Positions 1 through 6,993 of a DNA stretch of 20,303 bases are shown piece after piece. Source of the DNA: Chloroflexi bacterium RBG_13_53_26. Lineage in GTDB: Bacteria; Chloroflexota; Dehalococcoidia; UBA2247; RBG-13-53-26. A program made the translations under genes and the position numbers. The stretch spans positions 1 to 20,303 of the forward strand of contig MGMW01000068.1 of the NCBI GenBank assembly GCA_001795035.1, in the 5' to 3' direction. How positions within the stretch are numbered: position 1 is the first letter of the stretch; each line of letters begins with the position of its first letter. Below the pieces are notes generated by a model. The model made no database searches, was not told the DNA's origin, and saw only the letters and a program-made list of their open reading frames with translations.

Positions 1-715
1 CTGCCGCATTGGAGCCGATGATCAGGACGCAGTCAGCATTCCTGATATCGATCCAGTGGTTGGTCATGGCTCCTCTTCCGAACGACTCTGCCAGAGCCGC
101 AACAGTTGAGGAATGTCAAAGCCGGGCGCAGTGTTCGAGATACACCACACCTAACGCTCGGCTCATCTTGGCCAGCAGGTAGCATTCTTCGTTATCCAGC
201 TCCCCGCCGCCGAACGAGCCCATACCCTCATTGCGGTTGACCACCCTGCCATCAGTGTCGGTAGTGACCAATCTGGCATCCCTGGTGTCTTTCACTCTGC
301 GGGCGATCATGTCGAGGATTTCGTCCCAGGTCTTCTCTACCCACTCACTCTCGCCGGGTGCCCGGTACAGCGGCTTGGTCACCCTCTGGTCATTAATGGG
401 CTTGTCGACTATGCCCTCAACGCTATGGATCTGGTACATGGCCTGACCCTTGGGACAGAGCGAACCTTCGTTGATCGGATGATCCGGGTCACCCTCTATC
501 TTTATGCCCGCTTTACCATTCTCGCCCCAAGCCGTCACAATAGCCCCGCAGCCGACAGAGCAATAGCAGCAGATGGTTTGCGTTTCACTGGCTCTCTGCG
601 GCAGCGGGAATTTCTTGGCAGCCAGTGCCTGCGTGTCAGGCATGGCACTGAGGGCTACCGCACCGGCCAGGCCTGCCCCCGACAGTTTCAGAAAGTCCCT
701 ACGGTTCAAGTTCAC
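1..715 (-). CDS. fdhA: Selenocysteine formate dehydrogenase alpha subunit, 5' part (runs off the window)
   Basis: This is the catalytic molybdopterin/tungstopterin subunit of a Tat-exported formate dehydrogenase, which oxidises formate to CO2 outside the cytoplasmic membrane. The protein opens with a twin-arginine signal (NRRDFLKLSG) and an Ala-rich hydrophobic stretch. A 4Fe-4S site follows (C-x2-C-x3-C, then C in SLCPKG). An in-frame TGA at 116-118 interrupts the reading frame, but translation resumes directly with HSSTVAALAESFGRGAMTNH, which matches the family's text after the active-site Sec (U-H-x-P-T-V-A-x-L in E. coli FdnG). I therefore read the TGA as selenocysteine and not as a stop. 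I chose GTG 715 because AGGAGG at 725-730 sits 9 nt upstream; a longer TTG start at 739 would place the SD inside the gene. The molybdopterin and C-terminal domains lie outside the window. Confidence 0.93.
86..118 (-). promoter_or_regulatory. Sec codon with candidate bacterial SECIS hairpin
   Basis: The UGA codon occupies 118-116. About 13 nt after it, the mRNA can form a hairpin from CUGUUGC (105-99) and GCAGAG (91-86), with one bulged G and a 7-nt loop GGCUCUG. Distance and size fit the bacterial SECIS pattern, in which SelB binds a stem-loop just 3' of the codon. The loop is similar to, but not the same as, the GGUCU loop of E. coli fdhF. The fold was drawn by hand. Confidence 0.6.
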
Positions 716-763
716 GGGCCGCTTCCTCCTTTCTACCAAGTCGAAGAGCCGTGACTAACAACA

Positions 764-799
764 GAGAGGGCGATTCGGCGTTTGCCGACTTGCCCTCTC
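764..799. other. Long hairpin upstream of fdhA
   Basis: An outer perfect 8-bp inverted repeat (GAGAGGGC at 764-771, GCCCTCTC at 792-799) continues inwards through a G-U pair, an A-U pair, one mismatch and TCGGC/GCCGA to a 4-nt loop. It lies 48 nt before the fdhA start on the same strand, so it could be a leader structure or operator. Neither side carries a U-tract, so a simple intrinsic terminator is unlikely. Confidence 0.55.
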
Positions 800-1206
800 G
801 CGCCTCTTTATGTACATGGATATTGATCATCATACTCGACAGCCCGCTACCAAGCTAACCTGACCATCGCCTCATTCAATCAGTGCTCCTGTTCACTTCA
901 GTGCCGATCCCGCACCAAAGCCAGACTAAGCAGAAGGAGGTAAGAGCTGCACTGCCAGGGGAAGCCGAAGGGAGTCTCGATGATTGGTGCTGCACCTCTC
1001 ACCTCCAGTAAAAACGATAACACGGGGCTAGCATGCCTGACTTGCGCCATAATGCCTGTTGCCGATTGCCGAAAAATCCTGCAGCGGCATTCGTATAGTA
1101 GGTATTTATACCTGTATCTGGTTGCAACAACCGTTGGGGGAAGCATGATAGTGGGCAGAATGGACTGTGTCGTTCCCTTGTGGTCAGGGGGCAACTCTGC
1201 AGGGTG
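800..1206. other. Intergenic region with no convincing gene
   Basis: About 400 bases separate the response regulator's 3' end from the fdhA leader. Reading frames here are short, lack SD sites and resemble no family I know. I see only small inverted repeats (for example GGTTG-CAA-CAACC near 1118). The fdhA promoter is probably here, but I cannot point to convincing -35 and -10 boxes. Confidence 0.5.
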
Positions 1207-1229
1207 AGTCCCCCTCTGGGCTGGGGACT
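1207..1229 (-). terminator. Candidate hairpin terminator after the response regulator
   Basis: AGTCCCC (1207-1213) and GGGGACT (1223-1229) form a perfect 7-bp stem with a 9-nt loop, starting 26 nt after the response regulator stop codon. Outer GCAAC/GTTGC arms could lengthen it. There is no U-run, so it may end transcription inefficiently or protect the 3' end. Confidence 0.45.
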
Positions 1230-1255
1230 CTTGTTGCAGAGAGCTGATTCCAACC

Positions 1256-1948
1256 TTACTCAGGTTTGACAAAGCGATACCCTACACGCGGCTCGGTAAT
1301 GATGAACCGTGGGTTTGAAGGATCATCTTCGATCTTGCTCCGGAGTTGCCTCATAAAGACGCGGACATATTCACTCTCTTCGCCATATTCCGGGCCCCAA
1401 ACGCTGTGCAGTATCTGTTTATGGGTCAACACTTTGCCAGAGTTAGACGCCAGGTATGTCAGGAGTTCATACTCCGTTTTTGTCAGCTTCACGATTTCAC
1501 CATACCTTTTGACTATCCGATGAGAGAAATCGATCTCCAAACCCCCACCTTCTAGAGAGGGGGCAGTGCTGATCACACCCGTGGAATGCCTCAGAGCAAC
1601 CCTTATCCTGGCCAGCAATTCCTCGATGCCAAATGGCTTGGTCATGTAGTCGTCTGCTCCCTCATCCAGGGCCCTGACCTTGTCCTTTTCATCTTCCCTT
1701 ACGCTCAGAATGATTATGGGCATATTCCCCCATTCCCTAATGCGGCGACAGGCCTCGATGCCATCCATCCGCGGCATGTTGACATCAAGCACAATCACAT
1801 CTGGAGAGACACGCCCTGCAATTTCCACGGCCTCAACACCATCCTGGGCTAAGGATACCTCGTAGCCTCGAGCCTCCAGATTGGCCCGAACAAACATGAG
1901 TATCTTTGGCTCATCATCAGCGACAAGGACCTTAACTTTCTTGGGCAT
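1256..1948 (-). CDS. OmpR/KdpE-type response regulator
   Basis: This 230-residue DNA-binding response regulator has a CheY-like receiver in the first ~120 residues and a winged-helix effector domain in the last ~100. The acidic pocket D11-D12, phosphoacceptor D55 (VLDVNMPRMDG), S82 and K104 (MTKPF) are all present. The effector domain carries LTKTEYELLTYLASNSGKV and ends in the usual VGYRF. ATG 1948 starts exactly at the receiver and overlaps the kinase reading frame by 17 nt, so the two are translated as a pair. A longer reading frame upstream is only kinase sequence in another phase. The closest named relative by pattern is KdpE, but no kdp transporter genes are present. The downstream gene on the same strand is fdhA, a possible but unproven target. 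Confidence 0.93.
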   Translation of the reverse strand: MPKKVKVLVADDEPKILMFVRANLEARGYEVSLAQDGVEAVEIAGRVSPDVIVLDVNMPRMDGIEACRRIREWGNMPIIILSVREDEKDKVRALDEGADDYMTKPFGIEELLARIRVALRHSTGVISTAPSLEGGGLEIDFSHRIVKRYGEIVKLTKTEYELLTYLASNSGKVLTHKQILHSVWGPEYGEESEYVRVFMRQLRSKIEDDPSNPRFIITEPRVGYRFVKPE

Positions 1949-3182
1949 GAAGTCCGAGGCCTCTGTTTTTTTCGTCCCGATCGGCAATCGGCAATCTAAA
2001 GTAGAATGTGGTACCACATCCGATTTGACTCTCGGCCCATATACGCCCGCCGTGAGCCAGAATAATGGATTTGCAGATGGCCAAACCCAGCCCAGTACCC
2101 CCAGGCTGCCGACGTTTATGGCTTCCGCGGTAGAATTTGTCGAAGATTTTCTCCAACTCCTCCGAGGGTATACCCACACCATGATCGGATACACTCACCT
2201 CAAGCTCACCATTTACTCTCTTCGCTGCTACTACTATCCTGGTCGCCTCTTCTGAATAGGCTGCTGCGTTCTCCAGCAGATTGACCAGCACTTGCTTCAT
2301 CTGGTTCGAGTCAGCATACATTTCCGGCAAATCGGGAGCCAGTTCTGTTTCGAAAATATGGTTTTTGTGCACCCACTTTTGTCGCTCTAGCGTCTCATTT
2401 ATGATCTCTGATACATCGCAGAGCTCCTTCTCCGGGTTCCAGACTCCCGCTTCGAGCTTGCTCATGTTGAGAAGATTGGTCACCAGGCTGGCCAGTCTAT
2501 CCGATTCCTCACTTATACCGGTCAACAGCATTTTGCCTGTATCATCGTCCCATCTTATGTCTTCCTGCAAGAGGCTGCTGATAATACCCTTTATGGAGGT
2601 CAACGGCGATTTGAGCTCGTGTGAGACGTTTGATAAGAGCTCAGATTTGAGCCGGTTCAGTTTAACAAGTTCAAGCTCTACCTGCTTCTGTCGGGTAACA
2701 TTCCTGAATACGGCAAGCATGCAGGGACTCTCATCAGAGTCGGCAAACGGTGAAGCAATCATGTCATACGTTCTACCATCAGCAAAGGTGTATTCCCACC
2801 TCTCAGTCGAGCCTTTGATCACATCCGGTAGTTTGCACACCTCGTTGCACGGTTCCTTGAAGCTGTACAGGTGCTCATAGCAGTAGGCACCAATGCCATT
2901 GCCAAAATCCCTTACCATACTGGGATTCATGAAGCGCATCTTGTGGTCCGGGCCGATAATAGCAACGCCCTCCTCCATTGTATTGAGCATTGCCATCACT
3001 CTATCTCTTTCGGCCTTCAATGCCTTCTCAAGATACCTGGTCCATTCAGCCTCGTTGCCTCCGGCAAAGGGACCTATCACAACGCCAGCGGTTATGACAA
3101 GCGCTGCTATCCATGCTGCATCGGGCAGAAACATTGTAGGGAAGGTCGAAGAAAGAAGAGCGAAAGGGTCAGCGATCATCAC
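1932..3182 (-). CDS. PAS-domain sensor histidine kinase, membrane-anchored
   Basis: This sensor kinase should phosphorylate the response regulator it overlaps. An N-terminal hydrophobic segment (about residues 22-42) is followed by a coiled linker, one PAS domain, the HisKA helix with phosphoacceptor His (NVSHELKSPLTS, about residue 188) and an HATPase domain with N box (NQMKQVLVNLLENA), G1 (VSDHGVGIP), F box and G2 (GGTGLGLAIC). The PAS domain carries CYEHLYSFKEPCNEVC, a Cys arrangement seen in many PAS kinases of anaerobes, and possibly a redox or metal site. I chose GTG 3182 because GGTGGAGGA lies 9 nt upstream and a good promoter ends near 3208. The longer ATG at 3209 falls inside that -10 box. 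ATG 3179 is an alternative. With only one clear helix, the sensing part is short compared with KdpD. Confidence 0.9.
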   Translation of the reverse strand: MMIADPFALLSSTFPTMFLPDAAWIAALVITAGVVIGPFAGGNEAEWTRYLEKALKAERDRVMAMLNTMEEGVAIIGPDHKMRFMNPSMVRDFGNGIGAYCYEHLYSFKEPCNEVCKLPDVIKGSTERWEYTFADGRTYDMIASPFADSDESPCMLAVFRNVTRQKQVELELVKLNRLKSELLSNVSHELKSPLTSIKGIISSLLQEDIRWDDDTGKMLLTGISEESDRLASLVTNLLNMSKLEAGVWNPEKELCDVSEIINETLERQKWVHKNHIFETELAPDLPEMYADSNQMKQVLVNLLENAAAYSEEATRIVVAAKRVNGELEVSVSDHGVGIPSEELEKIFDKFYRGSHKRRQPGGTGLGLAICKSIILAHGGRIWAESQIGCGTTFYFRLPIADRDEKNRGLGLHAQES

Positions 3183-3207
3183 AACTGCTGTTCCTCCACC
3201 ATATAAC

Positions 3208-3237
3208 ATTATGCCACAATCACCAAGACAACGTGAA
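3208..3237 (-). promoter_or_regulatory. Sigma70-type promoter of the kinase/regulator operon
   Basis: On the minus strand, TTCACG (3237-3232) and CATAAT (3213-3208) are separated by 18 nt. They match the -35 and -10 consensus at 4 and 5 of 6 positions. Transcription would begin near 3200, giving a short leader with the SD for GTG 3182. Confidence 0.5.
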
Positions 3238-3254
3238 GTCGAGGTGGATACGGT

Positions 3255-3282
3255 TTGGCGTCGCGCCTGACGGTATGATAAT
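3255..3282 (+). promoter_or_regulatory. Candidate promoter of the ArsA-like ATPase gene
   Basis: TTGGCG (3255-3260) and GATAAT (3277-3282) are 16 nt apart. The predicted transcript starts about 13 nt before ATG 3302, giving a very short leader. This promoter is back to back with the kinase promoter. Confidence 0.45.
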
Positions 3283-3301
3283 ATTTAATACCACGGTGCC
3301 C

Positions 3302-4228
3302 ATGACAAGAACAGCGGTGCAATCTAAGGCCAAGAATGTCACCATGTTCTCTGGCAAGGGAGGTGTAGGTAAAACTACTTCTGCTGCAGCCACCGCCCTG
3401 CATTATGCCACAACAGGCAAGAAGACCCTTGTCATTTCCACAGACTTCACACCATCCCTGAGAGACATCTTCGAACTGGAGTGCACTGACAAACCGGCAA
3501 AAGTCACCGATAATCTGTATTTGGACGAGATCACCTATAGTGATGTCAAAGCTCTCTGGGAGAAGAAGTTCGGTCCTCAGCTATACGACGTATTCTCTAC
3601 CTTCGTCGACATTGGCTATGAGGAGTTTGCTGATTTCGTAGCCACCATTCTGCCCGGGATCAGAGATGAGTTTATGGTTGACTACATCAGAGAGATCAGC
3701 GAATCCGGTCAATTTGAAAGCATAGTGTGGGATACTGCTCCCGCAGGGCAAACCCTGGGCCTCTTGCGAATGCCTTCTCTGATGAACCACCATCTGAAAC
3801 CCGCGGCAAGGATATATTCATCTCTAAAGACAACACAGAACACGAAACGCTCCGTCCTTGGAGTGATACGGGAGTGGCAAGAACTGTCTGACAAGGACAT
3901 GGAGTTCCTCAGAAAGGACGTGAAGTTCAGTATCGTCACCATCGCTGAGGCGCTGGCTGTAGGTCAACTGGAGGGGATTTTCGCAGAGTTCAGGGGCTAT
4001 GGCCTTAGCATTGATCACCTGATCGTCAATCAAGTTGTTGAGGGGGCCGATTCTCCGTTTCTTGAGAGCAAGGCACAGATGCAGCAGAGGCACATTGCGG
4101 ACCTGAAGAGAAGATTCAAGCTAGAATCTACCATCCTGCCCCTTCTTCCCCATGAGGTGAAGGGAATTGAACGGATAAGAGAGATCGAGAGACGGCTGTT
4201 CGCCTCTACTAGCCAGTGGGCAGGCTAG
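3302..4228 (+). CDS. ArsA/Get3-like P-loop ATPase
   Basis: This single-domain ATPase of 308 residues belongs to the ArsA/Get3 (SIMIBI) family, whose members drive arsenite efflux or tail-anchored membrane-protein insertion. It has the deviant Walker A GKGGVGKTT (residues 18-26), a switch I region STDFTPSLRDIF, and a switch II region DTAPAGQTLGLLRMP (from D144). The usual His in that last motif is Gln here. It has one Cys only, so it lacks both the arsenite-binding Cys of ArsA and the zinc CXXC of Get3. No arsB, arsR or arsD lies nearby. Function is therefore open; sorting of membrane proteins is possible, and this genome region makes many small ones. ATG 3302 fits the promoter; an upstream GTG at 3233 would start before that promoter's -10 box. 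The SD is weak. Confidence 0.85.
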   Translation: MTRTAVQSKAKNVTMFSGKGGVGKTTSAAATALHYATTGKKTLVISTDFTPSLRDIFELECTDKPAKVTDNLYLDEITYSDVKALWEKKFGPQLYDVFSTFVDIGYEEFADFVATILPGIRDEFMVDYIREISESGQFESIVWDTAPAGQTLGLLRMPSLMNHHLKPAARIYSSLKTTQNTKRSVLGVIREWQELSDKDMEFLRKDVKFSIVTIAEALAVGQLEGIFAEFRGYGLSIDHLIVNQVVEGADSPFLESKAQMQQRHIADLKRRFKLESTILPLLPHEVKGIERIREIERRLFASTSQWAG

Positions 4229-4358
4229 TGCAGGGGAGTCTCATCGAATGAAGGCTTGAAGAGCGGCAGAAGTGACCACACATGGTCTCCAGCCATCTAT
4301 CTACAAAATGACCTGCCAAGCAAAGGGGGGGAGCCTCGCTCCTAGCCTGCCCACTGGC
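4212..4358. repeat. 17-bp perfect inverted repeat overlapping the ATPase gene's 3' end
   Basis: GCCAGTGGGCAGGCTAG at 4212-4228 is the exact reverse complement of 4342-4358. The left arm encodes the last codons and the TAG stop of the ATPase gene. The 113 nt between the arms contain no clear gene, and a short GAGC-CTC-GCTC hairpin lies just inside the right arm. I see no target-site duplication or transposase. It may be a structured 3' end, a small non-autonomous element, or a remnant of an inverted duplication. Confidence 0.7.
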
Positions 4359-4427
4359 ACACATTCCGATCGTGTCTTCCAAAGCCACGATTTTCCTTGT
4401 TTCCTTGAGATACTGCTGGGCACCATA

Positions 4428-4625
4428 CTATCTGGGCAACACGCCTCTTCGCACGACTACTCCAGAGCAAGGAGCTGGTCTATAAGTCCTATCCGGCAGA
4501 GCAAAAGAGGCACAGATCAGCCCTACTCCCGGTAGCGTAGTGAATGGTTCTGGTAACAGAACCAAACCCAGGCCTATGGCTCTTAACAGATTGCGGGTAC
4601 TTCTCACAGTGCGGTGACTTCTCAT
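4428..4625 (-). CDS. Possible small membrane protein, 65 aa
   Basis: A short reading frame downstream of the FtsZ array on the same strand. It begins with a basic stretch (MRSHRTVRSTRNLLR) followed by a hydrophobic segment IGLGLVLLPEPFTTLPGVGL and a short basic tail, which suggests one or two membrane passes with the N-terminus inside. AAGGAT sits 5 nt before ATG 4625. The Pro-Glu-Pro-Phe-Thr-Thr stretch looks like selected protein, not random translation, but I cannot name a family. A hairpin at 4647-4669 separates it from the array, so it may be transcribed apart from it. It could still be a chance frame. Confidence 0.4.
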   Translation of the reverse strand: MRSHRTVRSTRNLLRAIGLGLVLLPEPFTTLPGVGLICASFALPDRTYRPAPCSGVVVRRGVLPR

Positions 4626-4646
4626 ATCTTATCCTTATATCCTCAT

Positions 4647-4669
4647 ATACTCGGGATACCCTCGAGTAT
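4647..4669. terminator. Candidate hairpin at the end of the FtsZ array
   Basis: ATACTCG (4647-4653) pairs with CGAGTAT (4663-4669), extended by a G-U and a G-C pair to a 5-nt loop. It lies 97 nt after the stop of the last small gene on the minus strand. The + strand side is followed by a pyrimidine-rich run (TCTTTCTTTCT), the minus strand side is not, so direction is unclear. Confidence 0.35.
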
Positions 4670-4765
4670 CAATAGTCTTTCTTTCTATCCCTGACACGTT
4701 TTTCTCCAAAGTCCAAGTCAGAACCAGATACTCCCTCCAACCTGCCGTGAAGACAAACTCACCAG

Positions 4766-4855
4766 CTAGTGCAGCGGATTCATTATGTCCAGTGCTACAA
4801 TGCACATGGCTATCACTACGAAACCCCATATCATTACGTCTGTCTTGCTAGGCAT
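4766..4855 (-). CDS. 29-residue single-helix membrane peptide
   Basis: This very small gene has a strong SD (GGAGGA about 7 nt before ATG 4855). The peptide starts MPSKTDVMIWGF, runs through one hydrophobic helix of about 18 residues (VMIWGFVVIAMCIVALDI) and stops at TAG after PLH. It is the last member of the FtsZ array, 53 nt after protein A on the same strand, so it probably shares the transcript. It is not a copy of the five two-helix proteins. The well-placed SD, the clean hydrophobic helix and the position support a real gene; such peptides often act as modulators of membrane complexes, which here is only a guess. Confidence 0.6.
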   Translation of the reverse strand: MPSKTDVMIWGFVVIAMCIVALDIMNPLH

Positions 4856-4908
4856 TGCTCTTCCTCCTTCTCCCTCCATCCCTTCTAAGAGAGGTGAATG
4901 TGGTAAAG

Positions 4909-5112
4909 CTAGGCTCTTCTACTGCGTCGTGCTGAGAGTTCCTCGTCTCCAAAAAACGCCAGCATGACTGCATTCCCTATCAGCAATACCGAGAGGATAA
5001 ACACGATTGCCCTCGATGCGGGAGACGCAAACCAGATCCATGCTATGTCTGATAGGGCAAATAACAGCAATCCCCCTATCATCAGGTTGGCCCAACTCAA
5101 TAGACGTGACAT
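4909..5112 (-). CDS. Two-helix small membrane protein A (array family)
   Basis: A 67-residue protein with two hydrophobic helices (about 9-27 and 36-54), a short middle loop WFASPASR and a charged Arg-rich tail, consistent with both ends in the cytoplasm. It begins MSRLLSWANLMIGG, showing the L-x-W-x-N-x3-G pattern shared by all five small proteins of the array. It is almost the same as protein D at 8239-8433: 48 of the first 54 residues agree, and only the tail differs. GAAGGAG precedes ATG 5112 at a normal distance. It lies 65 nt after protein B and is followed by the 29-residue peptide. The family is unknown to me; its constant pairing with FtsZ suggests a membrane anchor or partner of the filament. 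Confidence 0.88.
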   Translation of the reverse strand: MSRLLSWANLMIGGLLLFALSDIAWIWFASPASRAIVFILSVLLIGNAVMLAFFGDEELSARRSRRA

Positions 5113-5177
5113 ACAAAAACTCCTTCGCCGTAGTCCCCTACGGTCCTAAACAGACTAATCCCCGTCACCAGGTTCTA

Positions 5178-5369
5178 CTAGCGACGGGCCCAGAATTCCC
5201 CTCTCGTCAGGGCCAGGTACACCGCGTTGACCAGAAGCAATATGGCAACAATGAAGGGGAACAACTTGGCCTGCGGCGAGGCAAATATGACCCATTCGCT
5301 GATACCCGACATGGCGAAGAACAGGATCAGCCCCGCCATCACATTAAGCCACGACATTAGCTGCGGCAT
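5178..5369 (-). CDS. Two-helix small membrane protein B (array family)
   Basis: A 63-residue protein with two membrane helices (about 9-28 and 37-54). It begins MPQLMSWLNVMAGL and has the loop EWVIFASPQAK between helices and a short basic end. It is a duplicate of protein E at 8446-8640 (42 of the first 53 residues identical) and a more distant relative of A and D, with which it shares W7, N9, G13, the FASP loop and an N-A-V in helix 2. GGGGAGGT lies 7 nt before ATG 5369. It directly follows the ftsZ copy at 5459-6553 with an 89-nt gap, just as E follows the ftsZ copy at 8721-9758. No enzymatic residues are evident. Confidence 0.9.
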   Translation of the reverse strand: MPQLMSWLNVMAGLILFFAMSGISEWVIFASPQAKLFPFIVAILLLVNAVYLALTRGEFWARR

Positions 5370-5458
5370 TGCTTAACCTCCCCTCTGCACGATTTCGATT
5401 TCCACCAGCCTCTCCATTTCAGCAAGCTCTTATTTTCTGTAAAGAATGTGCTCGCCCA

Positions 5459-6553
5459 CTAGTTTGCACCGTACTTCATGCTCAGTCTGGTCAGTTTGCT
5501 CGGTTGAGTTTGAGTAGCGCCGCTTCTCAGATTTTGCTTGATCCCAGAAAACCAGCTGCTATCCGCCGAATTCCCTATTCCTGTGGCTACCAGATTGATC
5601 TTCACCCGTCCCGTCAGTTCTTCTCTGGGCAGGTTCATGCCAAAGAAGATAAGAGCGCGAGGATCGACATGTTTGGAGATGAGAGTCGCCGCCCTCTGCA
5701 CTGATCCAAGGGTCAGGTCGGGACCGCCGGAGAAGGTAAAAAGAACCCCCTTGGCACCGTTGACATGGGTTTCGAGCAGGGGTTCGAAAATGACCTCCTC
5801 TGCTGCTTGCTCCGCGCTGTTGGGACCCTCTCCCTGCCCCGTAGTCATGATGGCTATTCCCGGGATGCTCATCACCCTCTTGACATCAGCCAAATCACAG
5901 TTTATCTCTCCGGGGATGTTGATGAGTTCAGAGATCGACAGTATCCCCTCTGACACAACACGATCTGCAGCAGCAAAGGCTTCCCGAACCGGAACATCGT
6001 GATCACCCAAGCGCAGGAGGTGGTCATTGGGAACAATAATAGTGCTATTCACCTTCTCTATAAGGCGACGGAGGCCTGACAGAGCAACCTCCGCCCTCTT
6101 GGCGCCCTCGAAGGAGAATGGCGTGGTGACCACCGCCACAACGAGTGCCCCAGCCTCTCTTGCTATCTCAGCCACTACAGGAGCTGAGCCCGTGCCCGTG
6201 CCGCCACCCATGCCAGCGGCAACAAATACCAGGTCAGCACCTCTCACAACCTTCTGGAGGGCCATGAAGGTCTCTTTGGCCGCCTGTTCTCCAACCCTTG
6301 CATCGCCCCCCGCTCCAAAACCCTGAGTGAGGTGCGACCCGATCTGGATGCAGTGATGAATGGAGTGGACACTGGATGACATCTCGAGGGACTTGACATC
6401 CGTATTGATTACAACGTACTCCACCCCTTTGATCTGATGCTGATGATGCATCATTCGCCGAACGGCATTGCAGCCACCACCACCTACGCCAACTACCTTG
6501 ATGCGGGCTATCGTCCTTCCACCATCACCCGCTTTCATTATCATCTCTTCCAT
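5459..6553 (-). CDS. ftsZ: FtsZ paralogue, array copy 1
   Basis: A 364-residue tubulin-like GTPase that should polymerise into filaments. It has the FtsZ nucleotide-binding domain from about residue 18 (IKVVGVGGGGCNAVRRM), the T3 loop FGAGGDARVG, the tubulin signature GGGTGTG (116-122) and the T7 loop N218-C-D220-L-A-D223 that completes the active site of the neighbouring subunit. The second domain contains FTFSGGPDLTLGSVQRAA. Distinctive points are a His-rich insert region (MMHHQHQ and HSIHH, residues 35-68) not seen in the other two copies, and a C-terminus reading SSWFSGIKQNLRS followed by a basic tail, with no recognisable FtsZ C-terminal peptide. AAGGAG lies 10 nt before ATG 6553. A 176-nt gap to protein C upstream contains no gene that I can see. 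It is too complete to be a pseudogene. Confidence 0.95.
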   Translation of the reverse strand: MEEMIMKAGDGGRTIARIKVVGVGGGGCNAVRRMMHHQHQIKGVEYVVINTDVKSLEMSSSVHSIHHCIQIGSHLTQGFGAGGDARVGEQAAKETFMALQKVVRGADLVFVAAGMGGGTGTGSAPVVAEIAREAGALVVAVVTTPFSFEGAKRAEVALSGLRRLIEKVNSTIIVPNDHLLRLGDHDVPVREAFAAADRVVSEGILSISELINIPGEINCDLADVKRVMSIPGIAIMTTGQGEGPNSAEQAAEEVIFEPLLETHVNGAKGVLFTFSGGPDLTLGSVQRAATLISKHVDPRALIFFGMNLPREELTGRVKINLVATGIGNSADSSWFSGIKQNLRSGATQTQPSKLTRLSMKYGAN

Positions 6554-6729
6554 CCTTCAGAGTCTCCTTCTTCGTACTTCGTGCTGTTCTCCTCCGGAGT
6601 TATACTGGCCAAAGACCTCTGTGAATTCGATCTTCCTTCCACCCTTCTGCCACCCCTGCCTGGTTCTAGCTTCGATCTTCGATTCTCGACATGATCACCG
6701 AGACCGTCTGATTGATGGATCGCGCGCTG

Positions 6730-6945
6730 CTATCTGCTCTCCTTTCGGGAGTGCCCGACAACAAGATAGACTGAGCTAGCAATCGCCAGAATACCGGCAA
6801 TGCTGACAATCACCTTGGCTCCTATGCTGCTGAAGTCGTTCCACTCCGATATGTCTGAGAGCAACTGACTGAACACACCGGACATTACCAACGCAAGCAG
6901 GAAAAAACCAACCACCACGTTGAACCAACCTAACGCACGTGCCAT
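6730..6945 (-). CDS. Two-helix small membrane protein C (divergent array member)
   Basis: A 71-residue protein with two hydrophobic helices (about 9-26 and 44-62) and a basic tail (GHSRKESR). It opens MARALGWFNVVVGF, so it has the L-x-W-x-N-x3-G start of the family, and the second helix ends SSVYLVV like NAVYLA in B and E. Its loop (SDISEWNDFSS) is longer and lacks the FASP motif, making it the most divergent of the five. AGGAGG lies 8 nt before ATG 6945. It follows ftsZ copy 2 after 48 nt, so each ftsZ in the array has at least one family member right behind it. Confidence 0.88.
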   Translation of the reverse strand: MARALGWFNVVVGFFLLALVMSGVFSQLLSDISEWNDFSSIGAKVIVSIAGILAIASSVYLVVGHSRKESR

Positions 6946-6993
6946 TGTGACTTCCTCCTTATGATCTCTTTTGGATTCGCAGTAACTAGTTCA

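Noticed and set aside
116..118. TGA as a real stop making fdhA a truncated pseudogene
   Set aside because: The family sequence continues in the same frame straight after the codon, at the known Sec position, and a hairpin follows.
898..1272. Reading frames in the gap between fdhA and the response regulator
   Set aside because: No SD, random-looking composition, and overlap with the terminator-like hairpin.
1949..2194. Long N-terminal extension of the response regulator
   Set aside because: The extension is kinase DNA read in another frame; the receiver domain begins at ATG 1948.
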